From positions 2,127,001-2,191,000 of the forward strand of contig NC_018866.1 of assembly GCF_000305775.1 (NCBI RefSeq): 64,000 bases of DNA. The letters run 5' to 3'. Position 1 is the stretch's first letter. Every line of letters starts with the position of its first letter. The DNA is from Dehalobacter sp. DCA. GTDB taxonomy: Bacteria > Bacillota > Desulfitobacteriia > Desulfitobacteriales > Syntrophobotulaceae. Shown here in pieces: positions 1-9,787 of this stretch. The translations under genes and the position numbers were made by a program. The notes under the pieces were generated by a model. The model saw only the letters and a program-made list of their open reading frames with translations, had not been told where the DNA came from and ran no database searches.

Positions 1-11
1 GAAGTGTTCTC

Positions 12-665
12 TTATCGATTTATTTCTTTCATGACTTCATCGGCAAAATTATCCTGGCGCTTTTCAATTCCTTCACCCAACTCATAGCGGGTAAATCTGC
101 GAATAGCTATTTTCTCACCGATCTTGGCAATCTTAGCCATGACCAGGTCTTTGACTAAAACATCGGGGTCCTTGATAAAAGGCTGTTCTACAAGACAAAC
201 TTCCTTATAGAACTTCTCTATGCGACCGTCAACCATCTTGTCGACAATTTTTTCCGGTTTCCCTTCATTCAATGCCTGAGCCCTGAATATTTCTCTTTCA
301 TGGGCAACAACGTCAGCCGGAACATCTTCTTTATTGACATAAAGCGGTTTAGCTGCGGCGATCTGCATCGCAATATCCTTAGTCAGCTGCTTAAATTCAT
401 CTCCACGGGATACAAAGTCGGTTTCGCAGTTTAATTCGAGCAAAACACCAATTCTACCGCCCCCATGAATGTAGGCTTCTACAGTCCCTTCGGCAGCAAT
501 TCGTCCTTCTTTTTTCGCAGCGGCAGCCAGACCCTTTTCTCTTAAGAAATCTATCGCTTTGTCCATATCGGCATTACATTCGGTTAATGCCTTTTTGCAG
601 TCCATCATTCCGGCTCCGGTTCTTTCCCTGAGTTCTTTCACCTGAGAAGAAGTAACTTCAGCCAT
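12..665 (-). CDS. tsf: Elongation factor Ts
   Basis: Cytoplasmic guanine-nucleotide exchange factor that recycles EF-Tu from GDP to GTP during translation. The 217-residue product begins with the UBA-like domain of the family ([20 protein letters not shown]), followed by the [10 protein letters not shown] motif of the EF-Tu-binding core. It is close to the roughly 200-residue short form common in Gram-positive bacteria. An open frame extends upstream to 731, but the ATG at 663-665 has an AAGGAGG site at 674-680 and matches the family N-terminus, so I use it. It follows rpsB as usual, but a hairpin with a T-run separates the two genes. Confidence 0.97.
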   Translation of the reverse strand: MAEVTSSQVKELRERTGAGMMDCKKALTECNADMDKAIDFLREKGLAAAAKKEGRIAAEGTVEAYIHGGGRIGVLLELNCETDFVSRGDEFKQLTKDIAMQIAAAKPLYVNKEDVPADVVAHEREIFRAQALNEGKPEKIVDKMVDGRIEKFYKEVCLVEQPFIKDPDVLVKDLVMAKIAKIGEKIAIRRFTRYELGEGIEKRQDNFADEVMKEINR

Positions 666-701
666 ACGGTAACCCTCCTTTATTGAATACTTCACGACAC
701 A

Positions 702-750
702 TATAAAAACAGGGTAAGTCATGAAGAACATACCCCAATCTCACCCTGTT
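702..750 (-). terminator. Hairpin and T-run between rpsB and tsf
   Basis: Arms at 740-750 and 708-718 pair over 11 bp (AACAGGGTGAG with CTTACCCTGTT, one G-T pair). The loop is 21 nt, and TTTTATAT follows on the minus strand. This looks like an intrinsic terminator placed just after rpsB, so it may lower tsf expression relative to rpsB. Confidence 0.6.
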
Positions 751-757
751 TTATTAA

Positions 758-1495
758 CTATTCTTCGTCTTCGGTTTGATTGCTCTCTTCGACTTCTTCG
801 GTATTGTCAAGACTTCCCTGTTGTCCTTCGATAATGGCATCGGCCATTTTCGCGGTGAGCAGTTTTACAGCCCGGATCGCGTCATCATTGGCAGGAATCA
901 CAACATCGATCTCGTCAGGATCACAGTTGGTATCGACAATTCCTACGATCGGAATATTTAATCTTCTTGCCTCAGCAACGGCAATTCTTTCTTTGCGCGG
1001 ATCTACGATGAATAAAACATCAGGAAGTTTTTTCATGTTTTTGATGCCGCCAAGGAATCTTTCCAGCTTGCCCATTTCATGGCGCAGCGCAGCGACTTCC
1101 TTCTTAGGAAGAACTTCAAAAACGCCTTCTGCTTCCATTCTTTCGAGCTGATGCAGTCTCTGAACTCTCTTTTGAATCGTCTGGAAGTTCGTCAGCATTC
1201 CGCCGAGCCAGCGCTCGTTAACGAAATACATGCCGCAACGTTCAGCTTCTTCTTTCACAGATTCCTGAGCCTGTTTTTTTGTGCCTACAAACAGCACAGT
1301 TCCGCCGTTTACTGCGGCATCCCGGATAAAATTGAAGGCCTCGTCAACTTTTTTAACGGTTTTCTGAAGGTCAATGATATAGATACCATTTCTCTCCGTA
1401 AAAATGTAACGAGCCATTTTAGGATTCCAGCGGCGGGTCTGGTGCCCGAAGTGTACACCGGCTTCTAAGAGTTGCTTCATAGAAATTACAGCCAT
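758..1495 (-). CDS. rpsB: 30S ribosomal protein S2
   Basis: Small-subunit ribosomal protein S2, which binds 16S rRNA on the back of the 30S particle. The N-terminus [20 protein letters not shown] and the later segments VGTKKQAQ and [11 protein letters not shown] are diagnostic. The open frame reaches 1567, but the ATG at 1493-1495 follows an AGGAGGT site and gives the standard N-terminus. The length of about 245 residues, with an acidic tail rich in Glu, is normal. It is transcribed first and tsf second, with a terminator-like hairpin between them. Confidence 0.97.
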   Translation of the reverse strand: MAVISMKQLLEAGVHFGHQTRRWNPKMARYIFTERNGIYIIDLQKTVKKVDEAFNFIRDAAVNGGTVLFVGTKKQAQESVKEEAERCGMYFVNERWLGGMLTNFQTIQKRVQRLHQLERMEAEGVFEVLPKKEVAALRHEMGKLERFLGGIKNMKKLPDVLFIVDPRKERIAVAEARRLNIPIVGIVDTNCDPDEIDVVIPANDDAIRAVKLLTAKMADAIIEGQQGSLDNTEEVEESNQTEDEE

Positions 1496-1553
1496 TGTGT
1501 TACACCTCCTCTCTTCATTTGTTTTTTTCCTCCGCAGGTTCATTCCTGGTACC

Positions 1554-1569
1554 CTTTGCTTGCGCAAAG
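1554..1569 (-). promoter_or_regulatory. GNRA-capped hairpin in rpsB leader
   Basis: The rpsB leader contains a perfect 6-bp stem, CTTTGC/GCAAAG, closed by a GCAA tetraloop. It lies about 58 nt upstream of the start codon. GNRA loops often mark structured mRNA leaders, so this could be part of an autoregulatory element. No known S2-leader family could be matched by eye. Confidence 0.35.
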
Positions 1570-1623
1570 AACCTGTACGCTAAGTCCCACTGCGTGTGTA
1601 CTCCAAAAAATCACACTGCGAAT

Positions 1624-1652
1624 AGAATATCATACCCTACTCCCGAATGCAA
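1624..1652 (-). promoter_or_regulatory. Candidate sigma-A promoter for rpsB-tsf
   Basis: On the minus strand, TTGCAT (1652-1647), a 17-nt spacer and TATTCT (1629-1624) resemble a housekeeping promoter. It lies about 125 nt upstream of the rpsB start and just downstream of the neighbouring membrane-protein gene. The match to consensus is partial. Confidence 0.4.
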
Positions 1653-1654
1653 CT

Positions 1655-2119
1655 TTAATTAATCCCGTAATGGGCGGCCAGATTGGACCGGATATTATGA
1701 GAGATGATAAACTCCTCTAGATCTGTAAGCAGTTCATTATAAGGAAAATAAAGATCAGTAAGGTAATACACTTTATTATTCCCGGCTTTAAGCATCACAA
1801 TTTCTTCATTGTTTTTGGTCCAAAAGAATGAGGCTTTACGGATATCTTTCGGCTCAAATGCCTTTTTGCGGAATAAGGACCGGAAGATGATCGCACGATC
1901 ATCAATAACAATCCGTTTCGTTTTCGCCGTCAACCAAATCAACAGGATCAAGAGAATCGTAGCAGCATAAATTCCGGAAAGGATCAGTAAATAAAGCGTC
2001 GGCAAAGCATAGAAAAAGAGTATCCCTCCGATCAGCAGCGGATACAGGATGATATATAGCACTCCCGGAATTACCAAAGGTTTCATGCGGTAACCATATT
2101 CTTGCGCATCCATAATCAT
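1655..2119 (-). CDS. Small membrane protein with PH-like domain
   Basis: A 154-residue protein with two hydrophobic segments at about residues 15-35 and 40-65, separated by a short turn. A beta-rich cytoplasmic part follows (KRIVIDDRAIIFRSLF...), typical of bacterial PH-like proteins. The function is unknown. It lies between codY and rpsB on the same strand, 12 bp after codY, and may be co-transcribed with it. The start is ambiguous between the ATG at 2119 and a second ATG two codons later, because the AGAAGG site could serve either. Confidence 0.7.
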   Translation of the reverse strand: MIMDAQEYGYRMKPLVIPGVLYIILYPLLIGGILFFYALPTLYLLILSGIYAATILLILLIWLTAKTKRIVIDDRAIIFRSLFRKKAFEPKDIRKASFFWTKNNEEIVMLKAGNNKVYYLTDLYFPYNELLTDLEEFIISHNIRSNLAAHYGIN

Positions 2120-2131
2120 TTACCCTTCTCT

Positions 2132-2923
2132 TTAACGATGCCGTTTAATGTACTTATCCAGCTCGTCCAGCAGATAGTCATTCAGAACCTTGATATACGT
2201 GCCTTTCATTCCGAGAGACTTTGATTCAATCACGCCTGCTGATTCAAACTTGCGCAGCGCGTTGACAATTACCGAACGGGTAATGCCAACCCTGTCGGCA
2301 ATTTTGCTGGCTACCAGCAGCCCCTCGCCGCCGCCCAGTTCAGCAAAAATATGCTCAACGGCCTCGAGTTCCGAGTAAGACAGTGTTCCCACTGCAATTT
2401 GGACTGCGGCTTTCTTGCGGGCTTCTTCCTCCGCCTGTTCAGCCTTGACGCGCAGGATCTCCATACCAATCACCGTAGCGCCATATTCAGCAAGGATCAG
2501 ATCCTCCGACCGAAACTGCTTGCCGAATTTGGCCAGAACGAGCGTCCCGACCCTGTCTCCGCCTCCAAGAATCGGCACAATTGTTGTCATCTTATTGCCG
2601 AAAACACACTCGTGATGTTTGCTGAATACACAGGCATTCGCAACTTGCGTTGTGTTCGCCTTTGTTTCGATTGTTTTTAGTAGACCTTCATTGTAGCTTT
2701 CCGGAAATCTTTCCGTATGAAGAACGATTTGTTCCATTTCCCCGCAGTGGAAATCATCCATGAAGCTATAGCCGAGGATTTTCCCCCTGCGTCCGACAAT
2801 ATAACAATTGGCAGCAATCTCCTGACTTAGTACTTTGGCCATCTCGTCAAAATCCACAGGTTTTCCGGCAGCACGCTGAATGAGTCCGCTAATTTTTCTG
2901 ATCTTTTCTAGTAAAATTTCCAC
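2132..2923 (-). CDS. codY: GTP- and branched-chain-amino-acid-sensing repressor CodY
   Basis: Global regulator of Firmicutes that binds GTP and isoleucine/leucine/valine and represses nutrient-limitation genes in rich conditions. The 263-residue length fits the family. Residues 1-155 form the GAF-like ligand domain, and the C-terminal winged helix includes [20 protein letters not shown]. The start is GTG at 2921-2923 behind a G-rich site (GGGGGGG). It follows hslV-hslU as in Bacillus. A role in amino-acid control of the nearby serA is possible but not shown. Confidence 0.96.
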   Translation of the reverse strand: MEILLEKIRKISGLIQRAAGKPVDFDEMAKVLSQEIAANCYIVGRRGKILGYSFMDDFHCGEMEQIVLHTERFPESYNEGLLKTIETKANTTQVANACVFSKHHECVFGNKMTTIVPILGGGDRVGTLVLAKFGKQFRSEDLILAEYGATVIGMEILRVKAEQAEEEARKKAAVQIAVGTLSYSELEAVEHIFAELGGGEGLLVASKIADRVGITRSVIVNALRKFESAGVIESKSLGMKGTYIKVLNDYLLDELDKYIKRHR

Positions 2924-3000
2924 AGATTACCCCCCCTTATTCTTGGTACTCAGAACTCAAAACTTGAACTATATTGATGTTAATAATTTTGAAATACGAT

Positions 3001-4383
3001 TTAAAGAATATACTTTGACAGGTCCTGATTCTTCGCAACATCGCCGACCCGTTTCTGGATATACTCCCGGTTAATGGTGATGGAATAATCCTCCGGCAGT
3101 TCTGAAGCTTCGAACGAAAGCTCCTCCAAGACTTTTTCGACAATGGTATGCAGTCTCCGTGCCCCGATATTTTCCGTGTAAGCGTTGACATTGTAAGCAA
3201 TCTGGGCTATTTCTTCAATCGCATTTTCGGAAAAAATGACGTCTATGCCCTCTGTAGAGAGCAGCGCGCCATACTGTTTAATCAGTGAAGCCTGCGGTTC
3301 AATCAGAATCCGTTTAAAATCTGCAACACTCAACGATTCCAGCTCGACACGGATCGGCAGTCTTCCCTGGAGTTCCGGTATCAGATCGGAAGGTTTCGCT
3401 ACGTGGAAAGCGCCTGCAGCAATAAACAGAATATGATCCGTCCGGACAGGACCGTACTTGGTCATTACGGTGGATCCTTCAATCAGCGGCAGAATATCTC
3501 GCTGGACCCCTCCGCGGGAAACATCAGGACCGCCTGAAGATTCCTTGCCGGCAATCTTATCAATTTCGTCGATAAAAACAATGCCTTCCTGCTCGGTCCG
3601 GCGAATGGCTTCCTGCACCGCCTCATCTTGTTCAATCAGATTCTGGGCCTCTTCCTGAGCCAGAATTCTGCGGGCTTCTTTGACTGTTACTTTGCGTTTT
3701 TTGCGTTTCTTCGGAAACATTCCGGCCATCATGTCCTGAATGTTGACGCCGAGCTCCATGCCTGAAGCACCAAGCATATCCGTATATTGAGAACTTTCTT
3801 CAACTTCGATCTCAAGGGTATGCTCCTCGAGCTCTCCTTTTTGAAGCTTTTCTCTGAGGAATTCCCTGTCTTTTTCTACTTCCGGAGAAGCAGGGCTTTC
3901 TTTTTCCGGTTCATTATCCTGGTTGAATAAATACTGAAATGGATTAACATTGGATGATTCTTTCTTTTTGCCCGGGACAAGTATTGTTAGAAGACGTTTC
4001 TCCGCATTCACCTCAGCCTGAGCTTCAACTTCTTGCATTTTTTCGCTTTTGACCATGCGTAAAGCGATCTCGGTCAAATCCCGGATGATCGATTCAACGT
4101 CCCTGCCGACATAGCCGACTTCGGTAAACTTCGTGGCTTCCACTTTGGTAAACGGAGCCTTGACGAGCTTAGCCAGGCGCCGGGCAATCTCTGTCTTGCC
4201 TACCCCCGTAGGCCCGATCATTAAAATATTCTTCGGAAGAACATCCTCCTGCAGGGCTGCAGGCAGAAGCGAGCGGCGGTATCTGTTGCGCAGGGCAATG
4301 GCTACGGCTCTTTTGGCCTGTTTTTGCCCAACGATATATTTATCCAGTTCGGCGACGATTTCCTTTGGTGTAAGCTGTTCCAT
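3001..4383 (-). CDS. hslU: ATP-dependent protease ATPase subunit HslU
   Basis: AAA+ unfoldase that feeds substrates into the HslV peptidase ring (HslUV/ClpYQ, cytoplasm). Visible features are Walker [10 protein letters not shown] near residue 57, Walker B IVFIDEID, the variable I-domain between them (acidic, about residues 110-240) and the C-terminal sensor region [10 protein letters not shown]. The C-terminus SKYIL matches the conserved tail that docks into HslV. The length of 460 residues is normal. The ATG overlaps the hslV stop by one base, which suggests translational coupling. Confidence 0.98.
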   Translation of the reverse strand: MEQLTPKEIVAELDKYIVGQKQAKRAVAIALRNRYRRSLLPAALQEDVLPKNILMIGPTGVGKTEIARRLAKLVKAPFTKVEATKFTEVGYVGRDVESIIRDLTEIALRMVKSEKMQEVEAQAEVNAEKRLLTILVPGKKKESSNVNPFQYLFNQDNEPEKESPASPEVEKDREFLREKLQKGELEEHTLEIEVEESSQYTDMLGASGMELGVNIQDMMAGMFPKKRKKRKVTVKEARRILAQEEAQNLIEQDEAVQEAIRRTEQEGIVFIDEIDKIAGKESSGGPDVSRGGVQRDILPLIEGSTVMTKYGPVRTDHILFIAAGAFHVAKPSDLIPELQGRLPIRVELESLSVADFKRILIEPQASLIKQYGALLSTEGIDVIFSENAIEEIAQIAYNVNAYTENIGARRLHTIVEKVLEELSFEASELPEDYSITINREYIQKRVGDVAKNQDLSKYIL

Positions 4384-4925
4384 CAGTCCACGTCCTCCAG
4401 TTCTTCCACGACAATATTTTCATTGGTATAAACACAAATAGAGGCAGCCACTTTCATGGCTTCCCTGACAAGCTCTCCCGCGTTAAGATCCGTATGTGTA
4501 TTCAGGGCGCGCGCCGCGGCCAGCGCGTAATTTCCGCCTGATCCGATCGCGGCAATACCGTCATCAGGCTCAATGACTTCCCCTGAGCCGGAAATCAGCA
4601 AAATCGTATTTTTATCGGCCACGATCAGCAATGCCTCAAGGTTTCTGAGCATCCTGTCCGTCCGCCATTCTTTGGCCAACTCTACAGACGCTCTCTGCAA
4701 ATTGCCGTGATATTCCTCGAGCTTTCCTTCAAATTTTTCGAAAAGCGTAAAAGCATCGGCCACAGAACCAGCAAATCCCGCTAGGACTTTTCCTTGATAC
4801 AAACGGCGAAGCTTACGGGCCGTATGTTTCATAATTGTCGCTTGTCCCATGGTAACCTGGCCGTCACCTGCAATAGCCACTTTTGATTCCTTTTTGATTG
4901 CGATAATCGTCGTTGCATGAAACAT
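4383..4925 (-). CDS. hslV: ATP-dependent protease peptidase subunit HslV
   Basis: N-terminal-nucleophile peptidase of the HslUV complex, related to proteasome beta subunits. The sequence begins MFHATTII, followed by [10 protein letters not shown]. By family knowledge processing exposes a threonine in the HATT segment as the nucleophile. I chose the ATG at 4923-4925 over one six codons upstream because it has a GAGGGGG site and matches homologues. The product has 180 residues. It lies between xerC and hslU, the classical xerC-hslVU-codY order of Firmicutes. Confidence 0.96.
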   Translation of the reverse strand: MFHATTIIAIKKESKVAIAGDGQVTMGQATIMKHTARKLRRLYQGKVLAGFAGSVADAFTLFEKFEGKLEEYHGNLQRASVELAKEWRTDRMLRNLEALLIVADKNTILLISGSGEVIEPDDGIAAIGSGGNYALAAARALNTHTDLNAGELVREAMKVAASICVYTNENIVVEELEDVD

Positions 4926-5027
4926 GAATATGTTCCCCCTCAATTTGCAGTGTACTTATTATTTTCTGAAGAGTCAAGGGTAATTTTCAAAAATGCAGTA
5001 GCTTTTATGAATATTCTAAATATTACT

Positions 5028-5918
5028 TCATTTTGCTCTCGGATGAGCTTTTAGGTAGACGCTCCGAAGTTTTTCCCTGGACAGGTGCGTGTAAATCTGG
5101 GTTGAAGACAATTTTTTATGCCCCAGCAGCTCCTGAACACTTCTTAAATCCGCGCCGCCCTCCAGCAGGTGCGTTGCAAATGTATGACGCAGCATATGCG
5201 GATGAACATGCTGGTTAAGCTTAGCGGTTTTCTCCAGTTTGTCCAGGATCCGGCTCACTGAGCGCGAACTTAGCCGCATATCTTTGTAGTTTAAAATCAG
5301 CGCTTCCTGTTGATCATCCCGCTGCAGCAGGTATCTTTTGACCGCATCTTCCGCCGGTTCCGTCAAAGGAACAATCCGCTCCTTTTTCCCTTTCCCGAAC
5401 ACCCTGATCAGGCCGCCATCAAGATCCACATCTGATTTATTCAAGCTGACAAGCTCGCTTACTCTAAGTCCTGAACCATAAAGCAGTTCGACAATCACCT
5501 GGTCGCGCAGTCCGTTCTTTTCATCCTGATTTGAAGCTTCCAGAAGCTTTTCCATATGCTCCTGGAAAAGAAAACGCGGGAGATTTTTGCCGACTTTGGG
5601 CGTTGCAATTTTCTGTATAGGGTTCTGGCTGACAATTTCTTCGCGGCAGAGAAATTTAAAAAAAGAACGCATTGCAGCGATTTTTCGGGCAATGCTTTTT
5701 CTTTTCAGTTCCCTTTCCGTCATCTGACCAATGTAACTGCGGACAATATATTTATCAATCTGGTTAACTTCAAGACTTTCGGTTTCGATTCCGAGTTCAT
5801 GGGCAGAGAATTCCAAGAACTGAATGATATCACTCTGATAAGCGGCAAGCGTCAGTTCGGAAGAATTTCTGGTTTTGAGATAAGCGGAGAACAAATCAAG
5901 GGCTTTATCTGCCAGCAC
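5028..5918 (-). CDS. xerC: Tyrosine recombinase XerC
   Basis: Site-specific recombinase that resolves chromosome dimers at dif. The 296-residue protein has an N-terminal SAM-like DNA-binding domain (about 1-90) and the catalytic domain. Active residues are visible as Arg152 (GLRVSE), a lysine in GKGKKER (about 176-179), His241-x-x-Arg244 (HMLRH), His267 (LLGHKKL) and Tyr276 (QIYTHLS). The start is GTG at 5916-5918 with a GGTGG site about 8 nt away. XerC rather than XerD is inferred from its place next to trmFO, topA and hslVU. Confidence 0.93.
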   Translation of the reverse strand: MLADKALDLFSAYLKTRNSSELTLAAYQSDIIQFLEFSAHELGIETESLEVNQIDKYIVRSYIGQMTERELKRKSIARKIAAMRSFFKFLCREEIVSQNPIQKIATPKVGKNLPRFLFQEHMEKLLEASNQDEKNGLRDQVIVELLYGSGLRVSELVSLNKSDVDLDGGLIRVFGKGKKERIVPLTEPAEDAVKRYLLQRDDQQEALILNYKDMRLSSRSVSRILDKLEKTAKLNQHVHPHMLRHTFATHLLEGGADLRSVQELLGHKKLSSTQIYTHLSREKLRSVYLKAHPRAK

Positions 5919-5979
5919 TTCGTTTCACCACCCATATTTATAATGTAGTAGACCGATTCATAAAGACTTTTTCGGGTTC

Positions 5980-6085
5980 GTCTCCGTAATGGATGACCGC
6001 TTTCGGCTGTTGTGCCATCCATGGCACAAAAAGCCGCGCTGCGCAATCCATGCTCCGCTTGACGCTGGACATCCATTACGGAGAC
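5980..6085. repeat. Palindromic covarying repeat, copy A
   Basis: A 106-bp palindrome between xerC and trmFO. The outer arms are GTCTCCGTAATGGATG and its exact complement at 6070-6085. The inner part, read on the minus strand, contains AAGCGGAGCATGGATTGCGC and then a hairpin TTGTGCCA-TGGA-TGGCACAA. The same design recurs at 22351, 44179, 55307 and 55521. Copy A shares its arm sequence with copy E. An open frame across it is only a by-product. Confidence 0.9.
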
Positions 6086-6139
6086 TTGTCTGGAGTAGTA
6101 TAAGCTTTTTTGGAGTTAGCGTTATTCTGAAACCCTATT

Positions 6140-7450
6140 CTAGAGTTGTTTTTCTTTGATGAAACTTTCCAGCTCGTGCAGCGCCCTTGCTGATAACCTT
6201 GCATTTTTTTCGCGTTTTCCTTTGATTCGTTCTCCAAGAGGAGTGATTAGACCAAAATTCATATTCATTGGCTGAAAATGAACACTGGGCGAGCCTTCTA
6301 AATGGCGGGCGAGTCCGCCAAGCGCTGTTTCAGGCGGGAAGACAAGCGTATCCTGTCCGTTTAGCAGGCGGCCCATATTCAGTCCGGCCAAAAGCCCACT
6401 GGCCGCTGATTCGACATAGCCTTCCACACCTGTAATCTGACCGGCAAAAAACAGATCCGGCTTCACCCGGCAGCTAAAATCAGCATTCAGGACTTCAGGT
6501 GCATTCAGAAACGAATTCCTGTGCATGACACCGTAACGTACGAACTCAGCGTGTTCTAAGCCTGGTATCATCCTGAACACGCGTTTTTGTTCGCTCCACT
6601 TTAAATGAGTCTGGAAGCCAACTAAATTCAAAAGGCTTCCCTGGATATTTTCTTTCCGCAGCTGAACAACAGCAAACGGTTTTTTACCGGTATGCGGGTT
6701 CATAATCCCGACAGGTTTTAACGGCCCGAACGCCATCGTCATGGGCCCGCGCTGGGCCATGACCTCGATCGGCATACAGCCTTCAAACACCATATTTTTT
6801 TCAAAACCTTGAACCTCGGCAGCTTCGGCCTGAATCAGGGCCTCATAAAAAGTTTCATACTCTTCTTTGCTGAGCGGGCAATTCAAATAGTCTGCCTCGC
6901 CTTTGTCATAGCGGGATGCCCAAAAAGCTTTGGACAGATCAACGGTCTCAAGTTCGACAATCGGTGCCGCCGCATCAAAGAAAGACAACGCCTCTTTCCC
7001 GGTCAGTTGCAGAATATCCGCGGCAAGTTCACCCGTTGTCAGCGGCCCTGTGGCGATGATCACTTTTTCGTCCGCCGGAATCGTTTTCACTTCCTCGCGG
7101 ATGATATTAATATTCGGATGACCGGAGACCTTATCGGTAACCATTTGCGCAAAAAGATTCCTGTCAACAGCCAAAGCCCCTCCGGCCGGCACAGAAGTCT
7201 GGTCTGCTGCCGCCATGATCAGCGAATTCAGACGCCTCATTTCTTCCTTGAGCAGCCCGACAGCATTTTCAAGACCGGCAGCCCTCAGCGAATTACTGCA
7301 GACCAGCTCGGCAAATTGTTCCGTTTGATGAACCGGTGTGTTTTTCTGCGGACGCATTTCATAAAGATCGACTTCGATCCCACGCTGGGCCATCTGCCAG
7401 GCAGCTTCAGGCCCCGCAAGGCCTGCGCCAATGATTGTCGCTTTTGCCAT
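6140..7450 (-). CDS. trmFO: Methylenetetrahydrofolate-tRNA-(uracil-5-)-methyltransferase TrmFO
   Basis: FAD- and folate-dependent enzyme that makes ribothymidine at U54 of tRNA (formerly Gid). The N-terminal Rossmann motif IIGAGLAGPEA (residues 6-16) binds FAD. Typical family segments are ELVCSNSLRA near residue 50 and FFAGQITGVEGYVESAASG near residue 340. The length of about 436 residues is normal. A start at 7459 is possible, but the ATG at 7450 is preceded by AGGATGGG and gives the usual N-terminus. The neighbours xerC and topA are the standard context. Confidence 0.95.
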   Translation of the reverse strand: MAKATIIGAGLAGPEAAWQMAQRGIEVDLYEMRPQKNTPVHQTEQFAELVCSNSLRAAGLENAVGLLKEEMRRLNSLIMAAADQTSVPAGGALAVDRNLFAQMVTDKVSGHPNINIIREEVKTIPADEKVIIATGPLTTGELAADILQLTGKEALSFFDAAAPIVELETVDLSKAFWASRYDKGEADYLNCPLSKEEYETFYEALIQAEAAEVQGFEKNMVFEGCMPIEVMAQRGPMTMAFGPLKPVGIMNPHTGKKPFAVVQLRKENIQGSLLNLVGFQTHLKWSEQKRVFRMIPGLEHAEFVRYGVMHRNSFLNAPEVLNADFSCRVKPDLFFAGQITGVEGYVESAASGLLAGLNMGRLLNGQDTLVFPPETALGGLARHLEGSPSVHFQPMNMNFGLITPLGERIKGKREKNARLSARALHELESFIKEKQL

Positions 7451-7494
7451 AGTACCCATCCTAGTCGTGTAGTATCGTTCTTAGATTCTAATTT

Positions 7495-9588
7495 TTATTC
7501 TGTTTCCTTGATTTCTTCGGTAAACCTGCAGTCATGATTGGTGCAGACATATTTTTTGTTTTTTCTGGTACTTTTCTCGGTCATTACCCCGCCGCACTCC
7601 GGACAAGGGTGAGGTGCCGGTTTCTCCCAGGAAATAAAATCACAGTCCGGGTATTTGCTGCAGCCGTAAAACTTACGTCCTTTTTTCGATCTCCTGACGA
7701 CAAGTTTTTCTCCGCATTTCGGGCAGTTTACGCCGATTTCCTCGAGTAAAGGCCGCGCATTCCGGCAGTCAGGAAAACCCGGGCAAGCCAAAAACTTTCC
7801 GAACCGTCCCATCTTGATGACCATATTCCTGCCGCAAAGTTCACAGACTTCATCTGAAACTTCATCCTCAACTTTGATTTTGCCGATCTTCTGCTCAGCT
7901 TTATCAAGTGTAACGGCAAACGGGCCGTAAAATTCTCCGACAATTTTCTTCCAATCCGATTTTCCGTCTTCGATATCGTCAAGCTTTTCCTCCATGTTGG
8001 CTGTAAACTCCTGGTCAACAATATCCGGAAAATGCTCTTTCAGCAAGTTGATCACAATTTCACCAAGTTCGGTTGGAACAAGTTTCTTGTCTTCCTTTGC
8101 TACATAGCCCCTCGTTTGAATCGTTTCAATCGTCGGCGCATACGTACTCGGACGCCCGATCCCCTCTTCCTCCATTTTCCGAACCAAGGTTGCCTCAGTA
8201 TAACGCGCCGGGGGTTCGGTGAAATGCTGCTTCTCCTGAAGCTGCCTTAACTGCAGTTTCTGCCCGATGGCGAGATCTCCTTTCAGGCAGTTTTCCTCAT
8301 TATCCAGTTTTTCCGGTTCATCGGTGCTTTCTTCATAGACAGTGAGATATCCCGGAAACTTCACGGCTGAAGCATTGGCTCTTAAAAGGTAATCACCGGC
8401 CAGAACGTCTACGGTAATCGTATCATAAACTGCCGCACTCATCTGACTGGCGACAAAACGGTCCCAGATCAGCCGGTAAAGCTTGAACTGCTCTCGTCCG
8501 AGAAACCCTTTGACGGATTCAGGCGTCCTGAGAGCGGATGTCGGTCTGATTGCCTCGTGCGCTTCCTGGGTCCGGCCTTTGCTGGCAAATTTCCTCGGCT
8601 CCTCGGGATAATAGGTTTCGCCGTAAGTCTCGATGATAAAACCTTTGGCCTCTTCCTGTGCAGTGTCAGCGATCCGGACAGAGTCCGTACGCATATACGA
8701 AATTAATCCGACCGTACCGGCCTTCCCGAGATCAAGTCCTTCATAGAGCTGCTGGGCCAGCATCATCGTCTTTTTAGGTGTAAAGTTTAATTTGCGGTAG
8801 GCTTCCTGCTGAAGACTGCTGGTCGTAAAAGGAGGTGCCGGCTGTTTTCGTTTTTCCTTCGTTTTCACCTCTCCGACCGTGAATGCGGCCGCCCGGAGTT
8901 CCTGCAAGACTTCATCCATCTGCTCGCGGCTCGAAATTGTCATCTTTTTGCCCTGCTTATGAAGCAGTTTGGCGGCAAAACTGCCGCCCCGGCACAAAAA
9001 ATCCGCATCCAGAGTCCAGTACTCTTCCGGTTCAAAGTTGCGGATTTCTTCTTCTCTGTCACAGATCATTCTGACCGCAACAGATTGAACACGTCCGGCA
9101 CTTAAACCTTTTTTAACTTTCCGCCACAGAAGCGGGCTTAATTTGTAGCCCACCAGTCTGTCCAAGACCCTGCGCGCCTGCTGGGCATCTACGAGATGTA
9201 TATCCAGTTTACGGGGATTCTTTACGGCATTTTGAATCGTTGGTTTTGTTATTTCATGAAATTCGACCCTGCTCAGCTCTTCGGGATTCAGACCGAGCAA
9301 GTGCGTCAAGTGCCAGGCAATCGCTTCACCTTCCCTGTCGGGGTCGGACGCCAGCAAGACACGGTCGGCAGTTTTAGCTGCAGCTTTAAGCTCTTTGACC
9401 AAATCGCCGCGTCCTCTGATTGCAATGTATTTCGGCTCAAAATTATGATCGATATCAACCCCGATCTGGCTCTTTGGCAAATCCCGCAGATGTCCCATGG
9501 AAGCTTTGACCAGATAATTTTTGGACAAAAATTTGCTGATAGATTTTGCCTTAGCCGGGGATTCAACGATAACCAAAGTTTTCGACAT
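7495..9588 (-). CDS. topA: DNA topoisomerase I
   Basis: Type IA topoisomerase that relaxes negative supercoils. The 697 residues comprise a TOPRIM domain (MSKTLVIVESPAKAKSI, with the DPDREGEAIAWH acidic motif near 110), the central toroid with the active-site tyrosine in ISYMRTDS (about residue 298), and three C-terminal four-cysteine zinc fingers. The fingers start CELCGRNM, CPKCGEKL and CPECGGVM; the third ends CTNHDC. The start ATG has a GAGGTGAAGC site. It lies directly downstream of dprA, the order usual in Firmicutes. Confidence 0.98.
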   Translation of the reverse strand: MSKTLVIVESPAKAKSISKFLSKNYLVKASMGHLRDLPKSQIGVDIDHNFEPKYIAIRGRGDLVKELKAAAKTADRVLLASDPDREGEAIAWHLTHLLGLNPEELSRVEFHEITKPTIQNAVKNPRKLDIHLVDAQQARRVLDRLVGYKLSPLLWRKVKKGLSAGRVQSVAVRMICDREEEIRNFEPEEYWTLDADFLCRGGSFAAKLLHKQGKKMTISSREQMDEVLQELRAAAFTVGEVKTKEKRKQPAPPFTTSSLQQEAYRKLNFTPKKTMMLAQQLYEGLDLGKAGTVGLISYMRTDSVRIADTAQEEAKGFIIETYGETYYPEEPRKFASKGRTQEAHEAIRPTSALRTPESVKGFLGREQFKLYRLIWDRFVASQMSAAVYDTITVDVLAGDYLLRANASAVKFPGYLTVYEESTDEPEKLDNEENCLKGDLAIGQKLQLRQLQEKQHFTEPPARYTEATLVRKMEEEGIGRPSTYAPTIETIQTRGYVAKEDKKLVPTELGEIVINLLKEHFPDIVDQEFTANMEEKLDDIEDGKSDWKKIVGEFYGPFAVTLDKAEQKIGKIKVEDEVSDEVCELCGRNMVIKMGRFGKFLACPGFPDCRNARPLLEEIGVNCPKCGEKLVVRRSKKGRKFYGCSKYPDCDFISWEKPAPHPCPECGGVMTEKSTRKNKKYVCTNHDCRFTEEIKETE

Positions 9589-9787
9589 GCTTCACCTCAT
9601 GATTTCTCTCAATGTAATTCTATTGTATCTATATTGATTAAAATTTGATTAATATCACTAAATTTTCTTCCTTAATCCTTTGCATCGTTTCTGATTTAAC
9701 CCTTAAAAAAAATAGCAACACAAATTATACCATTTATTTTCAAAACCACAATGGTAAAACAAAATATTGTAAAAATGAATAGCGTTT

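Noticed and set aside
5852-6076. Open frame with QRQAEHGLRSAAF-like translation
   Set aside because: It runs through repeat copy A. The similar translation at 55527-55724 (QRQAEHGVRSAAV) arises from copy E. The likeness reflects the DNA repeat, and there is no ribosome site.
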